Positions 53,901 to 62,054 of a stretch of 64,000 nt of DNA are shown piece after piece. Source of the stretch: an uncultured Flavobacteriaceae bacterium. Lineage in GTDB: Bacteria; Bacteroidota; Bacteroidia; Flavobacteriales; Flavobacteriaceae. The DNA lies in NCBI GenBank assembly GCA_947500385.1, contig CANMSA010000012.1, positions 62,001 to 126,000 on the forward strand. The letters are read 5' to 3'. Below the pieces are notes generated by a model that was given only the letters and a program-made list of their open reading frames with translations, was not told where the DNA came from and made no database searches. The position numbers and the translations under genes were made by a program. Position 1 is the first letter of the stretch; the number at the start of each line of letters is the position of its first letter.

Positions 53901-56576
53901 GCTGCGGATGTTGGTAAAACGACCCCGATTACCACAGGAAGCTTTGATACCAATAACTTCCCCGACCTTAGTGGGGACCAAGCCCGGATAACCGGACTTG
54001 CGGGAGGAAGTTATTTTGTGGAAGTGGTATCCGTTGCAAACCCGTTTTGTTCAACTGACAGCGGTATCGCAACCATTCGCGTGCCCAACGGGGAGTTAGA
54101 TGTACAAGCTGTTGAAATTGGAAACGTAAGTTGTGACGACAATATAGGAACCATCAATGCCACTGGAAGTGGAGGTTGGGATATCACTGCTTATGAGTAC
54201 CGACTTTTACAAGACAGTGGAAGTGGATTTGCCGAGATTGTAGCCTTTGGCCCGGCAAACGAATTTCAAAACTTGTCAAGTGGTAGTTATCAAGTGGAGA
54301 TCCGCGATGTAGAAGGTTGTACCGATACTTTTGATATCGTCTTGAATGCCATAACCCCGATTTCGGCCGGTATTCGTGAACCATTGGGCCTTGTGTGTCC
54401 AGGCGGTAACAATGCGGTACTGGAAGCATACGACCTAGTGGCCGGTACCCCCGGTGCTTCAGGTGGTGTTACAGGTGCTGGGTATAAATACCAGTTGATC
54501 TACTTGAACAGTAATAATATTGCCGATGAACGAGATCGCAGTGGTCTGCAAGATGACCCGACCTTTATCGGTACCTCGGGAGGGGTAATCAGTGCTGGTT
54601 GGTATGCCATCGAGGTCACCTCTAGCTTTAACTGTAGTTTCGTGACTCCTCCTTACGAAGTAATTCCACCGCCTCCTGTAGATCCAAGACTGGTTCAAAC
54701 ACGCGTGCCGGGATGTGGCGGAAGAGGTGAGATGATGTTAACGATCGAAAATCCAGATCCAGACCCCACTGTTCAGTACGAGTATGCCATTGTTGAAAAT
54801 GGTACCCCGGTTGCGGCTTTTGCATTAATGACCGGACTCACTATCACGTTTCCTGGAGATGCAGGAATCACCTACCAGGTTGATATTCGTAAGTTCGATC
54901 CGTCCAACGTGTGTGCGCCCGTTCGCTCCAATGGTATTACCATGACCGATGCGAGTGGAATCGCATTGTCGGTCAATAGTCCTGATGATATTTCATGTTC
55001 TTCGCAGCTAGATGGTCGAATCGAGTCCTTTTCTATCGGCGGAGTAGGAAATGAGCAATATTTCCTATATCGAGGTGATCCTGGTGCGGATGCTTATAAC
55101 CCCCTTGCTACTTCTACCTTGGTAAGAGGACCACAAGACTTTGGAACGTTCGAAGGCTTGGATACAGGGTCCATTGCCTTGGGTACCGAATATTACGTTA
55201 TCGTAGTGAGTGGTATTTCTGGTTGTGGTGCGGTATCCCCGCCTATTGAAATCATTCGGCCCGAGCCTATTTTGTATACGCCGTCAAGAACTCCCGTAAG
55301 CTGTAATGGAGAGGAAGATGGTACTATTACGATTGAAGTTACAAGCGGAGGTGTTGGTTTGATACAATTTGCCATTGAGCCCAATTTCAATGAGTTCTTT
55401 AACGATCCGGCAACACCCGGTGTTTATACCTTTGATGAATTGGCCGCGGGTACCTACGAAGTGTTGATCCAAGATGCAAACGGATGCTTTGAAAAAGAGT
55501 TTGTCACCGTAGAGCAACCCGATGAGTTGATAATCACCAATATTCAGGTGACGCCGGAGCTGTGTATCGATGCCAGCGATGGAACGGTACAATTTGATAT
55601 TACCGGAGGAACACCCATTAACGACCCATTGGTAAGCCCGGTATCCTTTTTCGAATACAAAATAGAAATGATCGATCCGATAGATGAGACGGGTACGGGA
55701 GTTTTTCAACCCTATTTCGGACAGGTTATTCAAAATTTACAAGGTGGAGCATCCTATGCGATTTATATTCAAGATGCCAATCTTTGTCCCGATGTGGAGT
55801 TGTTTACCGTGGGTATTGGAGTAGACCTTACTGCCGAACCTACCGTGCTGTATGGCTGTGAAGGAGTATTCCCGAACAGTACCGCGGAGGTCACTATGCA
55901 GGATACAAGTTTGCTTCCCGAGCTATTGTTCTACCTAGAGGATATGAATGCGCCGGGAGCGCCTTTGACACAATCGGAAATGATTGCGCTAGCTGGTACG
56001 GAGCGTGCCTGGGGCGATTTACCGGCAAGTCAGTATACCGTACATATCTTTCATTCCAACGGTTGTTCGAGTACGGAAACCTTTGAAATCGAGGCCTATG
56101 AGGAGCTTACATTGATGGCCGAAGCTACGGGTCCTAATGAAGTTACCGCAATTGCTTCCGGTGGCTATGGCGGGTACGAATACTTTTTCCAAGGAGTCTC
56201 GCAGGGAACCGATAATATCTTCTTATCAAACCAAGACGCATTGGTCGAAGTACGGGTGGTAGATTCCAGAGGGTGTGTTGCCACGGCTTCTATACCCTTC
56301 ATCTTTACGGGTAAATTGGAAATACCAAATTTCTTTACCCCGGATGGGAATGTTGAAAACGATGAATTTGTGATACAGGGAAGAGAGTTCTTCCCAAATA
56401 TTGAAGTGAAGATTTACGACCGATATGGCCGTGTAGTTGCTGTTCTAAACCAAGTTGAAAATTGGGATGGTACCTATGAAGGAAAAGAATTGCCTTCGGG
56501 TGATTACTGGTACGTTGTAAATCAAAACGACGATAAGAATACGAGATTTGTAGGGCACTTTACGCTCTATCGATAG
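47985..56576 (+). CDS. Giant SprB-like surface protein with T9SS type B C-terminal sorting domain
   Basis: 2,863 residues. A signal peptide (about 1-28) ends near TSAIANTN. The body is about 25-27 degenerate modules of 80-110 residues, each ending in a strand such as GTYTVEVxDANGC followed by a short linker and the next module's C(N)xG start; these are SprB/gliding-associated repeats. The last 85 residues (LEIPNFFTPDGNVENDEFVI ... GRVVAVLNQVENWDG ... GDYWYVVNQND) are the gliding-motility-associated C-terminal domain that directs type IX secretion. It is probably a cell-surface adhesin used in gliding or attachment. No SprF/PorP-like gene follows it; a hairpin terminator does. Cysteine content is high for a surface protein, one to two per module. 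Confidence 0.93.
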   Translation: MLPKKTRHLVYAVLLLLLSAVCTSAIANTNVYEFIAEVVTVVQPETSKTAAASDGLKKNLLKISDNTADDALKAPMFFNIVGADEIVTCPDNGAQVFRFNLCGDFDDRVITLSGSYSSINWYQLGGSCSPDINNDCPDTNASCYGTPIQTGPTFNLSALSISSTVGAEFRVVADGQQFFFKVKKSSITQTHVKEDVICGVPGRIQITNLSSAYEFSIDAGSGFGPWQGAIFDNLAAGTYIVKARLQNTPDACEYPYAPIVIDQQDMDIDVTFVDALCSGETGSITVNATPGIGPYKYTLLDAAGIAQEFTAFVPDNPYTFSAVGFGTYTVQVETPQCTGDPLNGIDPPRQSLDTSGNPIVIGNGVAPLDARAEPNSSFSTACGITSVDITVYTSGGTAPYTYIVNGAGPSSPTYTDNRVETVTTPGTYEFTITDANGCEITASANVAELTPPDITVSGVDGTCTNGGARLEFTILDAKGFDLSFRADPADPWSTNPILSVTAGTYNNIEVLYESGAFNCILAMPTPVTVTEVGSINGTAVKISDRSCILGGGVNGGEIDIQSVSGGSGTGYQFSIDGVNFGPASNFPGLAAGTYAPAIIDDSGCRRDLTPITIDDVDPPTDIAFAQSNINCTAATSDVQLTPTSANAIATYEILSPITQTNGTGLFTGLNTGTTYEFRITDVNNCSYTETFTPVLTSSIRARVRSGGDLRVCTGATDGTGTFLIDGFANNYTYDINGGLFTGGPQNDLEVDLPPSGAGTYTITVTDVDTGCTDTASFTIDAPTAPVDLTANVTDMACSNGNIGRVIADATDGWGGYLYTLVYPGGGTTVGPKTGRTFNNLSLAGTYTLSVEDAEGCTDSLTFDLTPIDAPTIALDAGATDYCYIPGPGATVGVTSTAGSAAIGTHQYRINGGALQGSPVFTGLTPGNYTVEVVDANNCRDQINVTIRPQLRVNTSIDTAIPCGGAPGQVRVQVTGGYLANATPKEYQVSDDNGTTYGALQPLTANSFLYPVTAGGTYIFRVTDNEGCEAFSSPLTVDPPVLIAPATATSTPVSCGNTSNGIVTITPDATSGIPPYEVSFNGGPFGTQTVFSNLPVGTYPYIVRDSRGCETPPADVVVSLDTTAAPDATVSPVDATCSTGNILAGGIEINGVTDGTANFTFIVVDNLGNEVVRADNVDPVSLPITLNDPGLVTGNYTVITLDANGCRDEDTVTIDATEVIITPINFTPAITCDDTAFTYTVQVTPTIFPTVPTYQIRLAGQPAFYALNNNAGPDTHEFSNTADGIQYGVAYTVEVLAPNGCIYEEVIPPVDGFSALDVTAASTPGFCDVNRNGEITYTISGFTVGDNLQVELLNNDDGSRIVIETVTPGADPYVNTYLTLPGDYQIIVTNLTDTCTDAVGIIIDQNLPSIDILAEEPANCNAEGQITVQGAGGAGGPYEFAYMTSGATPVAGDWTTDTTFIGPAATYDVYVRDSSGCTSFAIATIIQLDPDLPVPGINVDNQCVVTATAFDITVTMPGATDTPRFTLAGDTQFGVLNGGTGLWEYTFQVGSPGSYTVDVVDANGCTSTGTAEVYEFLSASGDFSTLPSCNSPDGTITMQVIGGSNQFSYQLQDAGGIDIGAPVTGDRNAGILTNVAPGTYLVEVTDTETLCDFTVNIQLVAAIVPVIDNELKQDITCEGEDDGSIDILLRAGTDVDTPIEFILNDVTGGVEYTRNNTGSFSDLPPSQYQVEVLTARGCSVLSGLIDIIEPLDFQITASAPDFACEPGANRFSSTIITVNIVAGSEGTPGLVAGQEYQYSITGFDNYQYSNTFEIVDNGSPQNITVYAIDANGCPTTFDVPTINPPTDVVPSLVVLDPLNCRDPERVEISATGTTNFTIITTAPGATVVADVNGTDTAPAIVSLPVTGDYLFVLRDNVGGCDYPLPLHTVNSPIDPIAVISEANPVQCAIPGDTGALFIEVTDYVGVYNYTVYEAADVGKTTPITTGSFDTNNFPDLSGDQARITGLAGGSYFVEVVSVANPFCSTDSGIATIRVPNGELDVQAVEIGNVSCDDNIGTINATGSGGWDITAYEYRLLQDSGSGFAEIVAFGPANEFQNLSSGSYQVEIRDVEGCTDTFDIVLNAITPISAGIREPLGLVCPGGNNAVLEAYDLVAGTPGASGGVTGAGYKYQLIYLNSNNIADERDRSGLQDDPTFIGTSGGVISAGWYAIEVTSSFNCSFVTPPYEVIPPPPVDPRLVQTRVPGCGGRGEMMLTIENPDPDPTVQYEYAIVENGTPVAAFALMTGLTITFPGDAGITYQVDIRKFDPSNVCAPVRSNGITMTDASGIALSVNSPDDISCSSQLDGRIESFSIGGVGNEQYFLYRGDPGADAYNPLATSTLVRGPQDFGTFEGLDTGSIALGTEYYVIVVSGISGCGAVSPPIEIIRPEPILYTPSRTPVSCNGEEDGTITIEVTSGGVGLIQFAIEPNFNEFFNDPATPGVYTFDELAAGTYEVLIQDANGCFEKEFVTVEQPDELIITNIQVTPELCIDASDGTVQFDITGGTPINDPLVSPVSFFEYKIEMIDPIDETGTGVFQPYFGQVIQNLQGGASYAIYIQDANLCPDVELFTVGIGVDLTAEPTVLYGCEGVFPNSTAEVTMQDTSLLPELLFYLEDMNAPGAPLTQSEMIALAGTERAWGDLPASQYTVHIFHSNGCSSTETFEIEAYEELTLMAEATGPNEVTAIASGGYGGYEYFFQGVSQGTDNIFLSNQDALVEVRVVDSRGCVATASIPFIFTGKLEIPNFFTPDGNVENDEFVIQGREFFPNIEVKIYDRYGRVVAVLNQVENWDGTYEGKELPSGDYWYVVNQNDDKNTRFVGHFTLYR

Positions 56577-56603
56577 CCACAGTTTTTTTAAATCGAACTA
56601 GAA

Positions 56604-56633
56604 AAGGGCTCCTAATTTGGGAGCCTTTTTTGT
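56604..56633 (+). terminator. Intrinsic terminator of the giant surface-protein gene
   Basis: ggctcc pairs with ggagcc across a short loop (about 56607-56626); flanking A and T runs extend the helix, and six T residues follow. It starts about 30 bases after the stop codon. Confidence 0.85.
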
Positions 56634-56681
56634 TTAGATATCGCTTGATAATATATCGAGTTATTGATAAAATAGTAGCAA

Positions 56682-56709
56682 TTGATGTCCTGTCTGTTTG
56701 GTATCTTTC
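56682..56709 (+). promoter_or_regulatory. Putative promoter of the polysaccharide-degradation operon
   Basis: TTG at 56682-56684, a 17-base spacer and TATCTTTC at 56702-56709 (seven of eight match with TAnnTTTG positions, last base C). The predicted start lies about 20 bases before the SGNH hydrolase ATG at 56736. Confidence 0.45.
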
Positions 56710-56735
56710 CATGAGGAACCAAACCACTCCACGGG

Positions 56736-57425
56736 ATGAAAAAAATAGGGCTCATTGCATCTGTACTACTCAATGTCCTACTGATTCTTTACATACTAAA
56801 AGACCACAGCCAAAATAGTAAGAGAGGAGCCGTATCGGAGGACTTGATTTTGGAAGGTTCTGAAAATCAGGTTATTGATGAAAAAGGATTATCGGTTACC
56901 CCAGTGAATATAGTACTGCTGGGAAATTCGATTACCCATCAAGGCAATTGGCAAGAAGTACTTCAAAGAAGGGATGTTTTCAATGGGGGAAAACCAGGAT
57001 GGACAACCCAACAACTTTCATGGGTCATTAAGAATTTTATTATTCCGCACCGACCAAAACTGTGTTTCTTTAAGGGAGGCATCAATGACTATACACTCGG
57101 CATTTCTACGGATAGAATTTATAAAAATTGCACGGAGATTCTAGATTCGATCCATAATGCCGGTACAATACCCATTTACACCACGACGCTGTATCAAAGA
57201 GGGGCAACCGATAGAAATCGCGCTATTGATAGCCTAAACGCCAGAATGAAAGTTTTTTGCATCAAACGAAACTATGAGTTTATGGATTTACGCCCGTTTC
57301 TTTGTAAGGATGGTGACATTCTTGATGCATATATTCAGGATGACAATACTCATTTGAAAGCAACGGCGTACCCCCAATGGGCGAAGGCCATGCTTCCTAT
57401 CTTAGAAAAATATGATTTAAATTAA
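56736..57425 (+). CDS. Membrane-anchored SGNH/GDSL hydrolase
   Basis: 229 residues. An N-terminal anchor or signal (GLIASVLLNVLLILYIL, about 4-20) precedes an SGNH domain: block I VLLGNSITHQGNW with the nucleophile Ser, block III FFKGGINDYTLG with the oxyanion Asn, and block V DDNTHLKATAY with the Asp-His pair. Enzymes of this group remove acetyl groups from polysaccharides or cleave other esters. It is the first gene of an operon ending in a GH9 glycanase, so deacetylation of a plant or algal glycan is a reasonable guess. It acts in the periplasm. Confidence 0.87.
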   Translation: MKKIGLIASVLLNVLLILYILKDHSQNSKRGAVSEDLILEGSENQVIDEKGLSVTPVNIVLLGNSITHQGNWQEVLQRRDVFNGGKPGWTTQQLSWVIKNFIIPHRPKLCFFKGGINDYTLGISTDRIYKNCTEILDSIHNAGTIPIYTTTLYQRGATDRNRAIDSLNARMKVFCIKRNYEFMDLRPFLCKDGDILDAYIQDDNTHLKATAYPQWAKAMLPILEKYDLN

Positions 57426-57500
57426 GGTGGGTTTTTGAATGGAAGGCTAGCGCTTCTGATTACAGCGGGCGATCAAAGACAATTTGTCAAAAATAAAAGA

Positions 57501-60500
57501 ATGAGACGACACTTTTTACTGGTATTGGTTTTTGTGGTAGGTACGATTAATGCTCAAAACACCCTTTTGGAGGGCTGGCAGTATATAGAAATTGACAGCA
57601 CCAAACAGATGTGGGGCGATTGGACCGCACCGGAATGGTTGCGCTATTTTGGTTTAGATGCCGGAGACGTGAACAATGACGGTATGATGGATATCGTTTC
57701 GGGTCGGTACATTTACCATAACCCCGGTGGTACCATGGAAGGGCATTGGCCGCGTACCGTTCTGGATGATAACGTGGACGGAATTCTATCTATGGATGTG
57801 GATGGGGATCCGTATGCTGATATTATTGCCATGGCCTTGCCGAACCTGTATTGGTACGAAGCTACGAACCTTGTAGGTACTACCTACCGGAGAACATTAA
57901 TAGGACAAGTACCTGCTACCGGGCATGTGAACAGTCAAGGTTTTGAAAAGGCGCAGCTTATACCGGGCGGTACATCCGAATTTGTAATCGCGGGCAACGG
58001 AGATATTTATGCCGTTCAAGTACCGAAAGATGCAAATACGGCATGGAAGGTGAAAATGATATGTAAAAATACTTCTGATGAGGGCATCGGATTAGGGGAT
58101 ATTGATGGTGACGGTGATTTGGATATTGCCGCGGGGAGAAGACCTGAAGGGGAAGATGAACCTACGATCTTGGTTTGGTATAAAAATCCGGGCAGTATTG
58201 ATATTTTATGGAGCCCCATAGTGGTCGGCGAAAGTATCCATCCAATTGATCGGGTAGAAATCTCCGATGTTAATGGAGATGGAAAACCTGATATTATTGC
58301 CACGGAAGAACGCTATCCCGGTTTAGAACCTGATGCTAATTTTTGGTGGTTCGGCCAAGAAGATTTGAACAACTGGAGTCGCCATAAAATTACCACGCAA
58401 TTTTCGATCAACAACTTGGATGTTACAGATTTTGACAAGGATGGTGATATCGATCTGTTGACCGCGGAACATAAAGGGGAGGCACTGGAACTGCAGCTTT
58501 GGTCAAATGACGGCAAGGGAACTTTTAAGAAGACGGTCATCGATACTGGGAAAGAAAACCATTTGGGAACCCAATGGGTCGATTTGGATGCAGATGGTGA
58601 TCTGGATATTATCGGTGCGGGTTGGGATAAGCACCAATATATGCATGTTTGGCGTAACGACGCCATCCGTACCCTGAAAACAGGAATGTTGTTTAAAGAG
58701 CACTCATGGTCACCCACCGACGCCTCCGACGCAGGCAAGTTTTTAAGGGTTGGTGGGAAACTCGATTATAAGGTCAATACCGATCACTTTCCAAAAGAGA
58801 AACACCAAAATGGTTTTATATCGTTAGGGGAAGAGGTTGATTTGACCAACGCCATCGGCGCTGAGGTAATTATTGAGCGGGTACAGTCGCATGAGGATAC
58901 GAAAGAATTTAAAGTACAATGGAATGATGGTAAGCCCATTCTTTTCGCAGAACCGTCTTTGATAACATCGCCTGCTACGGACTATATGTTTCATGCGAAC
59001 ATACGAATGCCTATACCGCTTACCGATTTGCAACAGGGCGCAGGCAACCGCTTTAAGTTTACAGTTGCCACGGACCAGTCTTGGGACTGGCCTCAAAATT
59101 TGATTTATGGGCTGGTCTTACGAATTTATTACGGCGAAAACAACAAGGTGGCCTTTGGGGTGCAGAGCGAAGTAACAGAACTAAGCTACTCCAATAATGC
59201 GGCACCCAATGAAGTCAAAAGGATCGACTATTGGTTGACCGATACGGATGACATTCAAAAAGTGACATATGTTGGATTGTTTGAAGATGTGAATCAACAG
59301 GGAGACGGCAGGTACCGCCAATTACAACAACGCTTTCATAGAGGAGAACGAATCGGGACGATCGGGAGCTCCAATACCCCCCCTTTTAAAATAGGTTTTG
59401 ACCCAGAATGGGTGCCAGATCAACAATTCCCGATTAAAATCTTGGGTTTGGCAACCGATAAAGATGGACGCACCCAAGTATTTTCTGCTGAAGAAAACCT
59501 CGTTTTTAAACGAAATCATTCCGTTCACCTCGTAAAACCGACCCGCCAAGACCCCTTTTGGACTACTCGAAATGGGGAACATTCACAACAGATGGAAGTG
59601 CCGGTTGAATTAGGGAACGAGAGTAGTGCCATGATGTATTGGAACAGTTGGAGCCCTTGTTACTCAGAAGGATTGGAAATAAATGGCATTGTCCAAATCC
59701 CTGACGCTACAGCTCCCTGCTATGATGCACATTGGCATGAAGAACCGATAGCGGCCGTTGCATCTTTACAGAAAGGGAGTAATGAGTTAAAAACGCTGAA
59801 AACCCCGTTGCATGAAGGTGAGATGGTACATGGTATGGATGTGCAATGGCCTGGGGTCATGATGAAAATAAAACAACCCAAGAGAGCGGAAACGTCTGTG
59901 CAGATTTCTGAGGAACTGTTTGAACAACGCCCTCATTATATCATTCATACAAAAATGGCTACCTACTATTTTGACAAGGCGGGTGGCGGTTTTTCAAGAA
60001 TTATAGACCAATATGGGAATGATTGGGTGGGGTACAAGACCCAGCCTTGGGATCAATATCCTGCTTCGGCCGCATCCGCTTTTCGGGGACTTCCAAATCT
60101 CGTTTTTAAATCGGATACGGACTCGGGGGCCGGGCATCCGGGACATGATAAATGTAACTCCAAAATCATCACTGAAAATACCATTCGAACAACAACACTT
60201 ACGGGGCTATGGGAGTGGGAATGGACGTTTACCGACGACGGTGCGCTATTACAGATACTTAAAGCCGAAGAAGGCAAACCCTATTGGTTTTTATATGAAG
60301 GAACCCCGGGGGGGAGATTTCAACCGCGTATGTCTTCCTATGGTACCGATGCTACCGGTTTTACATCGAAAACTCCTGATTTTTTCAAGGGAAGTACCGA
60401 ATGGGGCCAGATTCAATGGGCCTACTTTACCAAAAAAGAGGTTCAAAATACCTTTTTCGTTGCCCAGTTGACTCCCGATTCCCATATGGATATGATGTCG

Positions 60501-60695
60501 TATCTTGGAAATACGGAGAAAGGCGTGGATAGTCCCGATGGTATGACCGTTTTTGGTTTTGGCCGAGGAAAAAATACAACGCCCCTGTTGACCGGAAAAA
60601 ACAGCTTTCTAATTGGGTGGGCCGACTATGCAGTTCCCGATCAGGAAGCGCATCAGAAAATAAGCCATTACATTCAAAGTAAACTGAAACAATAA
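57501..60695 (+). CDS. Large exported FG-GAP/VCBS-repeat protein with unrecognised C-terminal region
   Basis: 1,064 residues from MRRHFLLVLVFVVGTINAQ at 57501; a longer in-frame start at 57435 would hide the signal peptide. Residues about 35-420 form a beta-propeller with at least six calcium-binding FG-GAP loops (DVNNDGMMDIVSG, DVDGDPYADIIAM, DIDGDGDLDIAAG, DVNGDGKPDIIAT, DFDKDGDIDLLTA, DLDADGDLDIIGA). A middle part (about 430-700) looks like beta sandwiches. The final 300 residues (YYFDKAGGGFSRIIDQYGND ... LTGLWEWEWTF ... EWGQIQWAYFTK) match no family I know and may be a carbohydrate-active domain. No T9SS tail is seen. It lies between the SGNH hydrolase and a second FG-GAP gene. Confidence 0.85.
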   Translation: MRRHFLLVLVFVVGTINAQNTLLEGWQYIEIDSTKQMWGDWTAPEWLRYFGLDAGDVNNDGMMDIVSGRYIYHNPGGTMEGHWPRTVLDDNVDGILSMDVDGDPYADIIAMALPNLYWYEATNLVGTTYRRTLIGQVPATGHVNSQGFEKAQLIPGGTSEFVIAGNGDIYAVQVPKDANTAWKVKMICKNTSDEGIGLGDIDGDGDLDIAAGRRPEGEDEPTILVWYKNPGSIDILWSPIVVGESIHPIDRVEISDVNGDGKPDIIATEERYPGLEPDANFWWFGQEDLNNWSRHKITTQFSINNLDVTDFDKDGDIDLLTAEHKGEALELQLWSNDGKGTFKKTVIDTGKENHLGTQWVDLDADGDLDIIGAGWDKHQYMHVWRNDAIRTLKTGMLFKEHSWSPTDASDAGKFLRVGGKLDYKVNTDHFPKEKHQNGFISLGEEVDLTNAIGAEVIIERVQSHEDTKEFKVQWNDGKPILFAEPSLITSPATDYMFHANIRMPIPLTDLQQGAGNRFKFTVATDQSWDWPQNLIYGLVLRIYYGENNKVAFGVQSEVTELSYSNNAAPNEVKRIDYWLTDTDDIQKVTYVGLFEDVNQQGDGRYRQLQQRFHRGERIGTIGSSNTPPFKIGFDPEWVPDQQFPIKILGLATDKDGRTQVFSAEENLVFKRNHSVHLVKPTRQDPFWTTRNGEHSQQMEVPVELGNESSAMMYWNSWSPCYSEGLEINGIVQIPDATAPCYDAHWHEEPIAAVASLQKGSNELKTLKTPLHEGEMVHGMDVQWPGVMMKIKQPKRAETSVQISEELFEQRPHYIIHTKMATYYFDKAGGGFSRIIDQYGNDWVGYKTQPWDQYPASAASAFRGLPNLVFKSDTDSGAGHPGHDKCNSKIITENTIRTTTLTGLWEWEWTFTDDGALLQILKAEEGKPYWFLYEGTPGGRFQPRMSSYGTDATGFTSKTPDFFKGSTEWGQIQWAYFTKKEVQNTFFVAQLTPDSHMDMMSYLGNTEKGVDSPDGMTVFGFGRGKNTTPLLTGKNSFLIGWADYAVPDQEAHQKISHYIQSKLKQ

Positions 60696-60723
60696 ACAAC
60701 CCACCCCCATAAAACAACCCGCA

Positions 60724-61962
60724 ATGAAAAAATACTATTACACTTTGGCCATCGCAATAGGCATCCTTACTACAGGAGCTTTTGAATCTTGTAAGGAGGT
60801 CAAAAAAGAGGAAGCACCCCCTATCGAAGTAAAAAAAGTACTGGCCTTTAAGCAACGAAAAATAGTGGATAGTGCAAAGTTTTGGTGGGCCCATACCCCA
60901 AAAGATGTCACAGGCGATGGTATTGCCGATCTTGTTTTTATCAATAACAATTCCGCAGGAGGGTATTTGGGGTATTACAAAGGCCAAAAAGAAGAAGGCC
61001 TATGGGAACTGAATGTCATCGCGGAACAACCGACCACTGGCGGACTTTTTGCCGGAGGTGATCTGGAAGCCGCGGATATTGATGGGGATGGTGATATCGA
61101 TGTGATCGGAATTAAACATCCGGGGGAATGGACCGATGCCGGGGCTACCGCCGAGCTCTTCTGGTATGAGAACAAAGGAGGGGAATGGCAAGCACATACT
61201 ATCGGAACTGTACCAGACGCAGTAAAAGATGTGAGCTTCACCGATTTCGACACCGATGGAAAGATGGATGTGGCGATTTTGACTTTTGATGAGCATACGC
61301 TTAGTATCTTTAAACAGAAAAATGCCGACACTTGGGAACGGGTGCAATACATACAAAACGATGTGCTGCATGAGGGAATGGATGTGGGTGATCTAAACAA
61401 TGACAGCTATCCCGATATTGTTGCCACCGGTTTGATTTATTACAATCCTGGTACGGATCTTACCAAAGAATGGCCCGTAGAAAATTTGAATGAAATGTGG
61501 AATAATCAAGAAGGAGATTGGTCGCGTAACGGCACCAAAACCTTTATGCGCGATATTGACAAAGATGGAAGGGCCGAAATTTATCTGGCACACTCTGAAC
61601 GAGCGGGGTATCCGTTGGTTGCTTATAAGCGAATGAACGGAAAATGGCAACATCGGATTATTAAAGATAGTATTGCCGCTTGCCATACACTGCAGGTGTA
61701 CGACTTTGATTTGGACGGGTTCTATGATATTTTGGCAGGGATTAATTTCGCAAGGGCGGTGAACTTGAAACAAACCAATTTCGATGTATCCCTGTTTCTA
61801 AATCAAGGTAATTACAGTGATTACAAAGAAATGGTCATTGAAGAAGAGGGCATTTATAATGGGCAGGTAATCGACTATGACGGTGACGGCGATATGGATA
61901 TTTTTAGATATCCGAACCATGAGGCGACCGATTTTTTCATTTTGGAAAATACCATTCAATAA
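60724..61962 (+). CDS. FG-GAP repeat lipoprotein, predicted seven-blade beta-propeller
   Basis: 412 residues. The signal ends in AFESCKEVKKEEA, a loose lipobox; the charged K/E residues directly after the cysteine resemble the Bacteroidota lipoprotein surface-export signal. Seven DxDxDG-type loops are spaced through the protein (DVTGDGIADLVFI, DIDGDGDIDVIGI, DFDTDGKMDVAIL, DLNNDSYPDIVAT, DIDKDGRAEIYLA, DFDLDGFYDILAG, DYDGDGDMDIFRY), suggesting a complete seven-blade propeller with calcium bound in each blade. No enzyme motif is obvious; a glycan-binding or lyase-like role is possible. It lies 28 bases after the larger FG-GAP gene. Confidence 0.87.
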   Translation: MKKYYYTLAIAIGILTTGAFESCKEVKKEEAPPIEVKKVLAFKQRKIVDSAKFWWAHTPKDVTGDGIADLVFINNNSAGGYLGYYKGQKEEGLWELNVIAEQPTTGGLFAGGDLEAADIDGDGDIDVIGIKHPGEWTDAGATAELFWYENKGGEWQAHTIGTVPDAVKDVSFTDFDTDGKMDVAILTFDEHTLSIFKQKNADTWERVQYIQNDVLHEGMDVGDLNNDSYPDIVATGLIYYNPGTDLTKEWPVENLNEMWNNQEGDWSRNGTKTFMRDIDKDGRAEIYLAHSERAGYPLVAYKRMNGKWQHRIIKDSIAACHTLQVYDFDLDGFYDILAGINFARAVNLKQTNFDVSLFLNQGNYSDYKEMVIEEEGIYNGQVIDYDGDGDMDIFRYPNHEATDFFILENTIQ

Positions 61963-62054
61963 CGGCGATTCATATTGAAGACTCGAAAAGTGGATGCGTG
62001 ATTTTGAATCGTGGGATTTTCATCCGAACTTACCGGCGATAAGAATACAACCCC

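Noticed and set aside
47985-56576. Periodic repeats across 8.6 kb considered as a nucleotide repeat array or CRISPR.
   Set aside because: The periodicity is at protein level only (SprB-like modules); DNA copies are too diverged and spacing is irregular.
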